From Rhizobium sp. CSW-27 (GTDB taxonomy: Bacteria > Pseudomonadota > Alphaproteobacteria > Rhizobiales > Rhizobiaceae): a stretch of 64,000 nt of DNA. Shown in pieces: positions 1 to 8,198 of the stretch. The notes under the pieces are model-generated. The model saw only the letters and a program-made list of their open reading frames with translations. It had not been told where the DNA came from and searched no databases. The position numbers and the translations under genes are program-made. Every line of letters begins with the position of its first letter. Position 1 is the first letter of the stretch. The stretch covers positions 124,001 to 188,000 of the forward strand of contig NZ_JAHHZO010000007.1 of the NCBI RefSeq assembly GCF_018760785.1, given 5' to 3'.

Positions 1-75
1 CCGCGCCAGATCGGTGGCAAGCCCTCCGCCCGTCACATAGGCCGAGGCCTCCTCCAGTATCGTCTGCCGTTCCAT
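1..75 (-). CDS. M20-family metallopeptidase, N-terminal 25 residues only (partial)
   Basis: An open frame starts at the ATG at 75 and runs off the window edge. The 25 visible residues (beginning MERQTILEEASAYV and ending GGLATDLAR) match the start of the ArgE/DapE/carboxypeptidase-type M20 peptidases that often end Dpp-type importer operons. It begins 13 bases after the stop of the double ATPase gene, so it is probably the last gene of that operon and would hydrolyse the imported peptide or acylated amino acid in the cytoplasm. The metal-binding residues lie outside the window, so the family assignment rests only on the N-terminus and the context. Confidence 0.5.
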   Translation of the reverse strand, partial: MERQTILEEASAYVTGGGLATDLAR

Positions 76-88
76 GCTTGCTGCCACC

Positions 89-1753
89 TTATGCCATGAT
101 GCTGTCTTGTGCGGCGGCCAGTGCCGCCATGTCCGGTGCCTCCCAGCCATTGCCCGGCATCGCCGCCAGCAAGTGTCTGGTATAATCGCGCTGCGGGTTG
201 CCGAAGACGGCATCGACGCTGCCATATTCCACCGCTTCGCCCTTTTGCATGACGAGAATATGATCGGAAATCTCCGCCGCGACCCGCAGGTCATGCGTGA
301 TGAAGATCATCGTCAGGCCGACACTGCGCTTGATGTCATCGAGCAGTTTCAGCACGTCCTTCTGCACCGAGACATCGAGCGCCGACACGGCCTCGTCGGC
401 AATGAGGATCTTTGGCTCCACCATCAGCGCGCGGGCAATCGAGATCCGCTGCCGCTGCCCGCCGGAGAACTGCGAGGGATAACGATCGAGCGCATCCTCC
501 TCCAGCCGCACGATCTTCAGCAGTTCGCGTGCCTTCTTCAGCGCCTCGGCTTTCGAGACGCCGAAATTCAGCGGCCCCTCGATCAACAGGTCGCCGATCC
601 GACGGCGCGGATTGAGCGAACCGTAAGGGTCCTGAAACACGATCTGGATGTGCTTGCGGAAGGCCCGTCGGCTTTCTGCCGTATCGGTCTTCAGCCGTTC
701 ATTGCCGATCCAGACGCTGCCTTCATCCGGCTCCACCAGCCCCATGAGGCAGCGCACCAGCGTCGATTTTCCCGATCCGGATTCGCCGACAATGCCGAGC
801 GTCTGGCCCTCCAGAATGGTGAAATCGATGGGGCGGACGGCGTGCACGGTGCGGGCCGGCTTGAACAGGGTGCGCGGGCTCTTGAAGGTCTTCTCGATGC
901 CTGCCACCCGAAGGCCGACGGGCCTGTCTTCTGGGGGCGCGCCCTTGGTGACGTGGCGGCGTGGTACGGCATCGATCAGCTTGCGGGTATAGGCGTGACG
1001 CGGATTGTTCAGCACGTCGGCGGCACTTCCCTGCTCGACGACCACGCCCTTCTGCATCACCAGAACGCGGTCGGCAATTTCCGCCACCACGTCGAAATCG
1101 TGGGTGACGAACAGGATGCCGGCATTGCGGCTTTCCTTCAGTTCCTTGAACATGTCGAGGATCTGCGCCTGGGTGGTGACGTCGAGCGCGGTGGTCGGCT
1201 CATCGGCAATCAGCAGGCGGGGCTCCATCGCAAGCGCCATGGCAATGACGATGCGCTGCCTTTGGCCGCCGGATAGCTGGTGCGGATAGGCGTGATACAG
1301 CCGCTCCGGCTCCGGCAGCCGCACTTCGGCCAGCAGCGCCAGCGTCATCTGCCGCCGTTCCGCGCGCGTCAGGCTGGTATGGGCGCTGAAGACTTCCTCG
1401 ATCTGGTCGCCCACCGTGTAGCACGGGTTGAGCGCACTCATCGGCTCCTGAAAGATCATGCCCATCCGCTTGCCACGCAGTGCCGCATGCTCCTTCGCAG
1501 AGATCGACAGGACGTCGCGCCCGTCGAACCAGATTTCCCCTGCGGAGGGCTTCAGCACCTTGGGCAGAAGTCCCATGGCGGCGAAGGAGGTGATGGACTT
1601 GCCGGATCCCGATTCACCGACAATGCACAGGATCTCCTTCTCGCGGATATCCAGCGAAAGATTGCTGACGGCGTGCGGGCGATCGCCACCCTTCGGCAGG
1701 TCGATGGTGAGGTTGCGGATGGACAGTACCGATCTTGGATCATGCTCGGTCAT
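89..1753 (-). CDS. Dpp/Opp-type ABC importer, fused double ATP-binding protein (DppD-DppF)
   Basis: This 554-residue protein has two complete ABC ATPase domains in tandem and powers import through the two permeases encoded just upstream. Domain 1 has Walker A GESGSGKS at about 46-53, signature LSGGQRQR at 160-167 and Walker B LLIADEP near 180-186. Domain 2 has Walker A at about 323-330, signature FSGGQRQR at 429-436 and Walker B ILIADEAVSALD near 449-460. The tails after each domain carry the oligopeptide-transporter C-terminal region (HAYTRKLIDAVP, RDYTRHLLAAMP). The ATG overlaps the permease stop (TGATG), which indicates translational coupling. The fused form is common in Rhizobiales; the substrate cannot be read from the ATPase. 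Confidence 0.95.
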   Translation of the reverse strand: MTEHDPRSVLSIRNLTIDLPKGGDRPHAVSNLSLDIREKEILCIVGESGSGKSITSFAAMGLLPKVLKPSAGEIWFDGRDVLSISAKEHAALRGKRMGMIFQEPMSALNPCYTVGDQIEEVFSAHTSLTRAERRQMTLALLAEVRLPEPERLYHAYPHQLSGGQRQRIVIAMALAMEPRLLIADEPTTALDVTTQAQILDMFKELKESRNAGILFVTHDFDVVAEIADRVLVMQKGVVVEQGSAADVLNNPRHAYTRKLIDAVPRRHVTKGAPPEDRPVGLRVAGIEKTFKSPRTLFKPARTVHAVRPIDFTILEGQTLGIVGESGSGKSTLVRCLMGLVEPDEGSVWIGNERLKTDTAESRRAFRKHIQIVFQDPYGSLNPRRRIGDLLIEGPLNFGVSKAEALKKARELLKIVRLEEDALDRYPSQFSGGQRQRISIARALMVEPKILIADEAVSALDVSVQKDVLKLLDDIKRSVGLTMIFITHDLRVAAEISDHILVMQKGEAVEYGSVDAVFGNPQRDYTRHLLAAMPGNGWEAPDMAALAAAQDSIMA

Positions 1754-2652
1754 CAGTTGCGTCCCTCCGGAGCCGTGATGTCGCGAATGCCGTCGCCCAG
1801 AACATTGATGGCCAAAAGCAGAATGAAAAGCGCAATGCCGGGAATGGTGATGAGCCAGCTTTCGAACAGCAGCATTTCCTTGCCTTCCGAAATCATCAGC
1901 CCCCAGGAGGGCGTCGGCGGCTGCACGCCAAGCCCCAGGAAGGAGAGCGCTGCTTCCAGAATGATGGCATGCGCCATTTCCAGCGTGATGATGACGATCA
2001 GAGCATTCATCACATTGGGCAGCACATCCTTCCAGAGAATGCGCGGCAGGCTGGCGCCCAGCACTTCGGCGGCGGCGATATAATCCATCTGGCGCACCTG
2101 CATGGTGGCGCTGCGCATCACCACGGCAAACCGGTCCCAGAGCAGGAAGCCGAGCACCAGCACGACGACGGTCAGCGAACCGCCGAACAGGGCAACCACC
2201 GCCAGCGCCACCAGCGTGGCCGGCAGCGCCAGGCGCACCGAAACGATGAACATCACCACCGCATCCACCTTGCCGCCGAAATAGCCGCCGAGAATGCCGA
2301 GCGTGGTGCCGATGACAGCCGAGATCATGGCGGCCACTAAACCGATCATCAGCGAAACGCGGGCGCCGTAGAGCATCCGCGACAGGTAATCGCGGCCAAG
2401 CGCGTCGGTACCGAGAATGTGCTTCCAGTCACCGCCCAGGAAGACGGGCCGCGCCATGCGGGCCAGCAGATCCTGCTTGTAGGGATCATGCGGGGCAAGA
2501 AAGGGCGCGAAGACGGCAACCAGCGTGATGAAGCCGACGACGACGAGGCCGAGCATGAAACCGCGATGGCGCAGCGCCTTTCGTGCGAGAAGACGGGCCG
2601 GCGAGGGAGGGGCAGTGATCGCTGCTGCCTCTGTCATGGGAATATCGCTCAT
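1753..2652 (-). CDS. Dpp/Opp-type ABC importer permease, DppC-like
   Basis: An inner-membrane permease of about 299 residues. It has an N-terminal helix (GLVVVGFITLVAVFAPFLAP), the typical LGTDALGRDYLSRMLYGARVS segment, and an EAA-type ATPase-contact loop around EVLGASLPRILWKDVLPN. The ATG at 2652 is preferred over the GTG at 2661 because GAGGAG lies 8 bases upstream of it, and it begins one base after the stop of the DppB-like gene. The protein forms the translocation pore with that partner. The tight spacing on both sides shows a single operon. Confidence 0.93.
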   Translation of the reverse strand: MSDIPMTEAAAITAPPSPARLLARKALRHRGFMLGLVVVGFITLVAVFAPFLAPHDPYKQDLLARMARPVFLGGDWKHILGTDALGRDYLSRMLYGARVSLMIGLVAAMISAVIGTTLGILGGYFGGKVDAVVMFIVSVRLALPATLVALAVVALFGGSLTVVVLVLGFLLWDRFAVVMRSATMQVRQMDYIAAAEVLGASLPRILWKDVLPNVMNALIVIITLEMAHAIILEAALSFLGLGVQPPTPSWGLMISEGKEMLLFESWLITIPGIALFILLLAINVLGDGIRDITAPEGRN

Positions 2653-2653
2653 G

Positions 2654-3571
2654 TCAGCCACTCCTCAGGCGCGGGTCCAGCCAGGCATTCAGGATATCGG
2701 CCAGAAGGGTGAAACCGATGTAGAACATCGAGAAGATCAGGATCAGCGCCTGCATGGTCGGCAGGTCGTTGCGCGAGATGGATTCCCAGGCGAGGAAGCC
2801 CGCGCCATGCAGGGCAAAGATGGTCTCCACCACCACCGAGCCGCCGAACATGAAGCCGAGCTGCACGGCGGCAAGGCTGACCACGGGAATGATGGCGTTG
2901 CGCAGGGCATGCTTGAAGAGGATGGAGCGCCAGTTCAGACCCTTGGCGCGGGCGGTGCGAATGTAATCGGCAGACAGCACCTCCAGCATGCCGGCGCGCG
3001 TGAGGCGCATGATGGCCGGCGTGGCATAATAACCGAGCACGATCATCGGCAGAATGTAGCCGGTCCAGTGCCGCGTGCCCGATGCCGGAACCAGGCCCAA
3101 GTTCACCGAAAAGATGACGATGAGGATGAGACCAAACCAGAAGCTGGGAATGGCCTGGCCGACGACGGCAATGCCGAGTGCCAGCCGATCCAGCCAGCTG
3201 TTGGGAAAGGCAGCCGCCAGAACGCCCATCGGGATGGCCAGCACCAGGGCAAACCCCATGCCGAGCACCCCGATCGTTATCGTGACGGGCAGGCGCTCCG
3301 CCACCATGTCGGAGACCGGCATCTTGAAATAGTAGCTCATGCCGAAATCGCCGGAGAGCGCCCGCATCAGCCACTCGATATATTGTGCGAGCAGCGGCCG
3401 GTCGAAGCCGTATTGCTGGCGGATGGCGGCAATGACGTCGGCCGTGGCGCCTTCGCCGGCAATCGAGACGGCCGGATCGCCGGCCATGTACAGCAGGATG
3501 AAGCTGATGAAGGACACCGTGAGCGCCACCAGCAGGGCCAGTCCCAGCTTCATCGATATGAATTTCAGCAT
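2654..3571 (-). CDS. Dpp/Opp-type ABC importer permease, DppB-like
   Basis: This 305-residue inner-membrane permease starts with a hydrophobic helix and has the DppB landmark GDPAVSIAGEG followed by an IRQQYGFDRPLLAQYIEWL stretch. Several further helices and an EAA-like loop (ARAKGLNWRSILFKHALRN) precede the C-terminus. The start at 3571 has GAGGTGA a few bases upstream. It follows the binding-protein gene after a 95-base gap that holds a stem-loop and precedes the DppC-like gene directly. It is expected to pair with that protein in the membrane. Confidence 0.93.
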   Translation of the reverse strand: MLKFISMKLGLALLVALTVSFISFILLYMAGDPAVSIAGEGATADVIAAIRQQYGFDRPLLAQYIEWLMRALSGDFGMSYYFKMPVSDMVAERLPVTITIGVLGMGFALVLAIPMGVLAAAFPNSWLDRLALGIAVVGQAIPSFWFGLILIVIFSVNLGLVPASGTRHWTGYILPMIVLGYYATPAIMRLTRAGMLEVLSADYIRTARAKGLNWRSILFKHALRNAIIPVVSLAAVQLGFMFGGSVVVETIFALHGAGFLAWESISRNDLPTMQALILIFSMFYIGFTLLADILNAWLDPRLRSG

Positions 3572-3624
3572 CCGTCACCTCATGCGACCGGCCCTTTGGG
3601 GCGGCAGGTTTGCCTGTGCAGGAG

Positions 3625-3654
3625 GCTGCCCGACATCGGGAACTGCCGGGCAGC
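3625..3654 (-). terminator. GC-rich stem-loop between binding-protein and permease genes
   Basis: GCTGCCCG at 3625-3632 pairs with CGGGCAGC at 3647-3654 around a 14-base loop, in the gap after the binding-protein stop. There is no T-run, so it is more likely a partial attenuator or mRNA-stabilising hairpin that raises binding-protein yield than a full terminator. Confidence 0.45.
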
Positions 3655-3666
3655 GGCAGACTGGGC

Positions 3667-5181
3667 CTATTTCCAGCTGATATCGTAGAAGCGGATGAGT
3701 TCGTCCGGCGTCGGGGTGAAGCTGACATCCGCGCCCATGACGTAATTGCTCGAATAGATCCACAAGGGCACCCAGTAGGCCTTGTCCGCAATGGTCGTCA
3801 GGGCCTTGCCATAGGCTGCCTTGCGTGCATCCAGCGCCACGGAACTGTCGCCCTTTTCCAGAAGTGCGGCCACTTCGGGGTCACGCGCATCGTCCTCGCC
3901 GCCCATGCGGAAGAAGGCGCTGGTGATGGCCGAAACATCCGCGATGGAATTGGAGCCCCAGGTCATGAAGGAGATCGGCGTGCCTTCCTTGATGCGCTTT
4001 TCGCGCAGGGCGGCATATTGCATGTAGTTCAGCTTGGCGGTGATGCCGACTTCGGCCAGCATGCCGATCATGGCTTCGGCGAGCGGCCGGTCGCGATAGG
4101 CATAGAAGTCGATGGAAAAGCCCTGCGGATAGCCGGCTTCCGCCAAGAGCGCCTTGGCCTTTTTCGGATCATAGGCATAGGTGGTGACCGCCTGCTCGCA
4201 GCCGAACTGTACCGGCGAGCAGGCGCTGTTGATGACCGCCGAGGTGCCCTTCATCAGCGCATCGACGATGCCCTGCCGGTTGATGGCGTGGTTGACGGCC
4301 TGACGGACCCTGAGATCCGTCATAGGGTTCTTGGCGCCGGTGCGGCCGGCCGCGTCGAGGCTCAGATAGCCGACGCGCATGGTCGGCGCATTGATGACCT
4401 GGAACTTGCCCATCTTCGCCATCTTGTCCGCCTGGTCGGCCGGCACGCCCCAGACGAGGTCGATATCGCCGTTGAACAGTTCCGCCATCTGGGTGTTTGC
4501 GTCCGGCACGGTGCGAATGTCGACGGTGCCGATCGAAGCCTTCGGCTTTGCTGCGGCGAAATAGGCATCGTTTCGCTTCAGCACGAAATGCTTGCCGGGC
4601 TCGACGCTTTCCATGCGATAGGGGCCGGTGCCGATCGGTTTCAGTGCCACGCCCTGCTGGCCCACCTTGGCGTAATATTCGTTGGGCTGGATGATGATCG
4701 GGCCGGCGAGATATTCAAGCGCTGCCGGGAAGGGCCCGTTGGTGTGGATGCGAACCTTGAAGGCGTCGACCTTCTCGGCCGACTTGATCCAGCTCGTGTT
4801 GGCCTGGGACTTGTTGCCGTTCTTCGGATCGATCACATAGTTCAGCGTGAACACCACATCGTCGGCGTCGAACGGCTCGCCATTGTGGAACGTCACCCCC
4901 TGGCGCAGCGTCAGTTCCAGCGTCGTATCGTCGATCCAGGTCCAGCCTGTGGCGAGATTGCCGACATAGTTGCCGGTCTTCGGGTCGCGGTAAAGCAGCG
5001 CGTCCCAGACGGCGGCACCGAGCAGGATGCCCTCGCGCGCCGTGTTGTAATAGGGATCCACATGCTCCAGTTCCTTGGAAAAAGCGATGTTCAGCGTATC
5101 ATCGGCTTTTCCTGCGAGAGCGGTCGACGAGAATAGGCAAACGGGCAGCAGCACCGCTGCCGCGGCATTGATCAGTCTCAT
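3667..5181 (-). CDS. ABC importer substrate-binding protein, SBP_bac_5 (DppA/OppA) family
   Basis: A periplasmic binding protein of about 504 residues. The start at 5181 (MRLINAAAAV) has AAGGGGA 7 bases upstream; an in-frame ATG 30 bases earlier lacks such a site. A Sec signal peptide of about 23 residues ends in STALA. The mature protein shows the family 5 pattern: LNIAFSKELEHVDPYYN at the start, LRQGVTFHNGEPFDADDVVF, GTGPYRMESVEPGKHFVLKRN, and VRQAVNHAINRQGIV. It delivers an unknown ligand (peptide or similar) to the downstream permeases. It is the first gene of the operon and is divergent from a GntR/FCD gene, which probably controls it. Confidence 0.95.
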   Translation of the reverse strand: MRLINAAAAVLLPVCLFSSTALAGKADDTLNIAFSKELEHVDPYYNTAREGILLGAAVWDALLYRDPKTGNYVGNLATGWTWIDDTTLELTLRQGVTFHNGEPFDADDVVFTLNYVIDPKNGNKSQANTSWIKSAEKVDAFKVRIHTNGPFPAALEYLAGPIIIQPNEYYAKVGQQGVALKPIGTGPYRMESVEPGKHFVLKRNDAYFAAAKPKASIGTVDIRTVPDANTQMAELFNGDIDLVWGVPADQADKMAKMGKFQVINAPTMRVGYLSLDAAGRTGAKNPMTDLRVRQAVNHAINRQGIVDALMKGTSAVINSACSPVQFGCEQAVTTYAYDPKKAKALLAEAGYPQGFSIDFYAYRDRPLAEAMIGMLAEVGITAKLNYMQYAALREKRIKEGTPISFMTWGSNSIADVSAITSAFFRMGGEDDARDPEVAALLEKGDSSVALDARKAAYGKALTTIADKAYWVPLWIYSSNYVMGADVSFTPTPDELIRFYDISWK

Positions 5182-5245
5182 ATCGTTCCCCTTTGCACGT
5201 TCGATGTGCATTTTTATGAACTGCTGTCACTATAGACACGTCATC

Positions 5246-5263
5246 AAAATTGTACACAATTTT
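5246..5263. promoter_or_regulatory. Perfect 18-bp palindrome, likely FCD-GntR operator
   Basis: The sequence AAAATTGTACACAATTTT is an exact inverted repeat with its centre at 5254.5, in the AT-rich gap between the divergent binding-protein and GntR genes. The core TTGTACACAA resembles the TNGTNNNACNA-type sites of FCD regulators. On the minus strand a possible -35 (TTGTGT) overlaps the palindrome and is followed 18 bases later by CTATAG, so binding would block transcription of the importer operon. Confidence 0.7.
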
Positions 5264-5345
5264 TTCCGTTTGAACGCAAAATGGCTTCACGCTAATAAAA
5301 TGTCCGAGGACCGGGCGAGCGCCCGGTATCCCGTGGGGAAACATC

Positions 5346-5990
5346 GTGTCGCGACCGAAAACAGCCACTGCCGACCTGATCTATGAACGTCTTGAAGGCC
5401 TGGTGGCGGAGGGGCGCTTTGCCGATGGCGAGCGGCTGGACGAGGTGCGGCTGGCCGCAGAATTCGGCGTGTCGCGCACGCCGCTCAGGGAAGCCCTGCG
5501 CCTGCTGGCCAATGCCGGCCTTGCCGAATTCATTCCGAACCGCGGCACCTTCGTGCGCCAGCCCGATTTCACGCGGCTGGTCGAGATGTTCGAGGTGATG
5601 GCGGAACTGGAAGCGTGGTGCGCCAGGCTTGCGGCGCACAGGATCACGTCGGCGGAACTGCTTTTGCTGCGCCAGGCCGCCAGCCTGTGCGAAAGAGCGC
5701 TGGGGCAGAAGGACTATCATCGCTACTACGACGAAAATGCCGCGTTCCACGGCATCATCTATGATGCGGCCGGCAATGGGTTTCTGGCGGAAGAGACCCG
5801 AAGCATGCAGAGACGGCTTCGCCCGTTCCGGCAGGCGCAACTGTTCGCCGTCGACCGGCTCGATCGCTCGATGGAGGAGCACAGGCAGATCCTGGCCGCA
5901 CTGGAGGCACGGGATGCGCCGAAGGCCGAGGATCTGGCGCGTGCCCATCTGCGCATCCAGAGCGTGGTCTACCAGCAGCTGCGCGGCTGA
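5346..5990 (+). CDS. GntR-family transcriptional regulator, FCD subfamily
   Basis: A 214-residue DNA-binding repressor or activator. The winged-helix HTH occupies about residues 8-72 (YERLEGLVAEGRFADGERLD, then LAAEFGVSRTPLREALRLL and the wing IPNRGTFV). The FCD ligand domain follows, with the metal-binding pattern ENAAFHGIIYDAAGN, a later EEHRQILAAL histidine and a final AHLRIQ histidine. The start is GTG at 5346 with GGGGAAA upstream. It is divergent from the importer operon and the palindrome at 5246-5263 is the expected binding site. The effector is probably a carboxylic or amino acid derived from the imported substrate. Confidence 0.93.
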   Translation: MSRPKTATADLIYERLEGLVAEGRFADGERLDEVRLAAEFGVSRTPLREALRLLANAGLAEFIPNRGTFVRQPDFTRLVEMFEVMAELEAWCARLAAHRITSAELLLLRQAASLCERALGQKDYHRYYDENAAFHGIIYDAAGNGFLAEETRSMQRRLRPFRQAQLFAVDRLDRSMEEHRQILAALEARDAPKAEDLARAHLRIQSVVYQQLRG

Positions 5991-6019
5991 TTCAGAGCCC
6001 CGGATGCAGAACGGGGCAG

Positions 6020-6040
6020 GGGGGCGGATGATCCGCCCCC
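6020..6040. terminator. Bidirectional hairpin between convergent genes
   Basis: GGGGGCGG at 6020-6027 and CCGCCCCC at 6033-6040 form an 8-bp stem with a 5-base loop. It lies between the stop of the GntR gene and the stop of the convergent hydrolase, where a shared terminator is expected. Confidence 0.6.
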
Positions 6041-6056
6041 TCGCTTCATGCGCCGC

Positions 6057-6995
6057 TCAGGCCCTGGCGAATGCCAGCAGATCGGCGTTGATCAGGTCCG
6101 GATGCGTCGCAAAGGGGGCGTGCGAGAGGCCCGGATAGGTCTTCAGCGTGCCGTTCTTCAACAGCTTGATCGCCTTGTGGGCGGAATTCTCGATCGGAAC
6201 GATCTGGTCGTCTTCGCCATGCATCAGCAGGACCGGGATCGAAAGCGCCTTCAGATCCTCGGTGAAGTCGGTTTCCGAGAAGGCCTTGATGCAGTCATAC
6301 TGCGCCTTGGCTCCGCCCATCATGCCCTGCCGCCACCAGTTCTGGATCTGGCCCTGGCTGACCTTGGCGCCGGCGCGATTGAAGCCGAAGAACGGACCGG
6401 ACGGGATATCCAGGAAGAACTGCGCCCGGTTGGCGATCAGCGCGGCCCGGAAGCCGTCGAACACTTCCAGCGGAATGCCGTCCGGATTGCTGGCGGTTCT
6501 GGCCATGACGGGCGGTACGGCGCCGATCAGCACCGCCTTGGCAATGCGCCCCTTTTCGGCGCGTGCCGCGTAGCGGGCAACCTCGCCGCCACCGGTGGAA
6601 TGGCCGACATGGATCGCGTTCTTCAGGTCGAGGGCACGCGCCAGTTCGATCACGTCACGGGCATAGGTGTCCATGTCGTTGCCGGTCTCGGTCTGGTCGG
6701 AGCGCCCGTGTCCGCGGCGGTCATGGGCGATGACGCGGTAGCCCTGTTCGAGGAAGTAGAGCATCTGGTTGTCCCAGTCGTCGCTGGAAAGCGGCCAGCC
6801 ATGGTGGAACACGATGGGCTGGGCGTCGCGCGGGCCAAAGTCCTTGTAGAAGATGTTGGTGCCGTCCTGGGTCTTGATGGTTGCCATGATGAGGTCTCCT
6901 TGAGGTTGAGCCGAAAGTGTGCGTTGCATGATGAGAAGGGCAGCCGTAGAGGCTCCGGTTGCCAGCAGTGTGCGTCTGGTCAGGCTTGGGTTCAT
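6057..6995 (-). CDS. Alpha/beta hydrolase, non-heme chloroperoxidase type, with an N-terminal leader
   Basis: The 276-residue core starting at 6887 (MATIKTQDGTNIFYKDFG) is a full-length cofactor-free haloperoxidase/esterase of the alpha/beta-hydrolase fold. It has HHGWPLSSDDWDNQ, the nucleophile Ser in GHSTGGG (core residue 97), the acid in HGEDDQIVP and the His in GLSHAPFATHP. An in-frame ATG at 6995 adds 36 residues containing LTRRTLLATGASTAALLI, a twin-arginine-like leader. Both starts have good ribosome sites (AGGGAGA before 6995, AAGGAGA before 6887), so an exported and a cytoplasmic form may both be made. The gene is divergent from a GlxA-type regulator. Physiological substrate unknown. 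Confidence 0.88.
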   Translation of the reverse strand: MNPSLTRRTLLATGASTAALLIMQRTLSAQPQGDLIMATIKTQDGTNIFYKDFGPRDAQPIVFHHGWPLSSDDWDNQMLYFLEQGYRVIAHDRRGHGRSDQTETGNDMDTYARDVIELARALDLKNAIHVGHSTGGGEVARYAARAEKGRIAKAVLIGAVPPVMARTASNPDGIPLEVFDGFRAALIANRAQFFLDIPSGPFFGFNRAGAKVSQGQIQNWWRQGMMGGAKAQYDCIKAFSETDFTEDLKALSIPVLLMHGEDDQIVPIENSAHKAIKLLKNGTLKTYPGLSHAPFATHPDLINADLLAFARA

Positions 6996-7053
6996 CGCGC
7001 TGTCTCCCTGTTCGATGTTGACAAGATAGGCTGTGGGGGCGATGACCGGGCGC

Positions 7054-7089
7054 GGCGAAAAAGACAATAATCGAGGCAAAAAGGACAAT
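7054..7089 (+). promoter_or_regulatory. Two direct repeats 21 bp apart before a GlxA/AraC gene
   Basis: GGCGAAAAAGACAAT (7054-7068) and GGCAAAAAGGACAAT (7075-7089) are near-identical direct repeats spaced two helical turns apart, the arrangement bound by AraC-type dimers. The second copy overlaps the start codon of the regulator gene, which suggests autoregulation. It could instead be a duplicated ribosome-site region. Confidence 0.35.
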
Positions 7090-8056
7090 GGCGAAAACGG
7101 TGTCCCTGGTGGCCGATATCGGCCTGCTGATCTATCCGGGATGTCAGCTGGCAGCGATCCATGGGCTGACCGATCTTTTCCGGATCGCCGCCGACTGGGC
7201 GGGGGAGGACAGGCGCGCCATCCGCGTCTCGCACTGGCAGGCGAACGACGATCACGTCGCCTGCATCTGGGACAGTCATCCGGGTCAGGATCACAGGCTC
7301 ACGCATGTCATTGCGCCGCCAAGCATCATCATGCCGGAGCACATGCGCCCGGCGCCTCGGGCTGCCTCCTGGCTGCTGGACCAGCATTCCGCCGGCGCCA
7401 CGCTGTGCTCCGTCTGTGCCGGCGCTTTCGTCCTGGCGGAAACCGGCCTGATGAACGGTCGCCGCGCCACGACCCACTGGGCCTTTGCACAGCAGCTTGC
7501 CGCGCGTTTTCCGAAGGTGCATCTGGCCGACGAGCACATGGTCGTGGACGAGGGCGACATCATGACCGCAGGCGGCATCCTGGCCTGGGCGGATCTCGGT
7601 CTCACCCTGGTCGAGCGCCTGCTGGGGCCCGCGACGATGCTGGCCACCGCCCGCTTCCTTCTCATCGAGCCGCCCCGCAACAGCCAGCGTCCCTTCGCGC
7701 AGTTTCTGCCGCGTTTCGACCACGGTGACGATGCGATCCGGCAGAGTCAGCACCATATCCACGCGCATGCCGCCACGATGCAGGGGGTGGCGGACCTCGC
7801 CGCCGCCGCTGGAATGACCGGCCGCACCTTCCTGCGCCGTTTCACCGCCGCAACCGGCATCACCCCCGTCGAATATCTGCAGCAGGTGCGCATCGCCAAG
7901 GCCCGCGAGGCACTGGAGAGAACCATGGTCCCCGTCGACCGGATCGCCTGGGACGTGGGCTATTCGGACCCGGCAGCCTTCCGCAAGATCTTCCAGAAGC
8001 TGACGGGCCTTCCGCCGGCTGCCTATCGCCAGCAGTTCGGCATCGCAGCCAGATAG
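7088..8056 (+). CDS. GlxA-family transcriptional regulator (DJ-1/PfpI-like domain plus AraC HTH)
   Basis: The protein is 322 residues long. The N-terminal DJ-1/PfpI (GATase1-like) domain runs from GLLIYPGCQLAAIHGL to about residue 190 and keeps the nucleophile-elbow region CSVCAGAFVLAETGLMNGRR, here used for ligand sensing. The C-terminal AraC domain has two helix-turn-helix units (MTGRTFLRRFTAATGITPVE and VDRIAWDVGYSDPAAFRKIF). It is divergent from the chloroperoxidase-like hydrolase, which it may control. The ATG at 7088 has AAGGA close by, giving a rather short spacing, so a slightly later start is possible. Confidence 0.93.
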   Translation: MAKTVSLVADIGLLIYPGCQLAAIHGLTDLFRIAADWAGEDRRAIRVSHWQANDDHVACIWDSHPGQDHRLTHVIAPPSIIMPEHMRPAPRAASWLLDQHSAGATLCSVCAGAFVLAETGLMNGRRATTHWAFAQQLAARFPKVHLADEHMVVDEGDIMTAGGILAWADLGLTLVERLLGPATMLATARFLLIEPPRNSQRPFAQFLPRFDHGDDAIRQSQHHIHAHAATMQGVADLAAAAGMTGRTFLRRFTAATGITPVEYLQQVRIAKAREALERTMVPVDRIAWDVGYSDPAAFRKIFQKLTGLPPAAYRQQFGIAAR

Positions 8057-8198
8057 AGGTCTGCCGCCGCCGGCGGATCGGAATGCGGGTGAGATGGATG
8101 CCGGATTAGGCGGTAGACGGTGCCTGCGGTGATCCGCATGCACGTCATCGGGGAGGGGGTGGTCTTTCACCTGGTTCTGCCCCGGCCCGCTTGAAATA

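Noticed and set aside
3610-5136. 508-codon open frame on the plus strand
   Set aside because: It is fully antisense to the binding-protein gene and its low-complexity Arg/His/Asp-rich translation matches no family; high G+C creates such frames.
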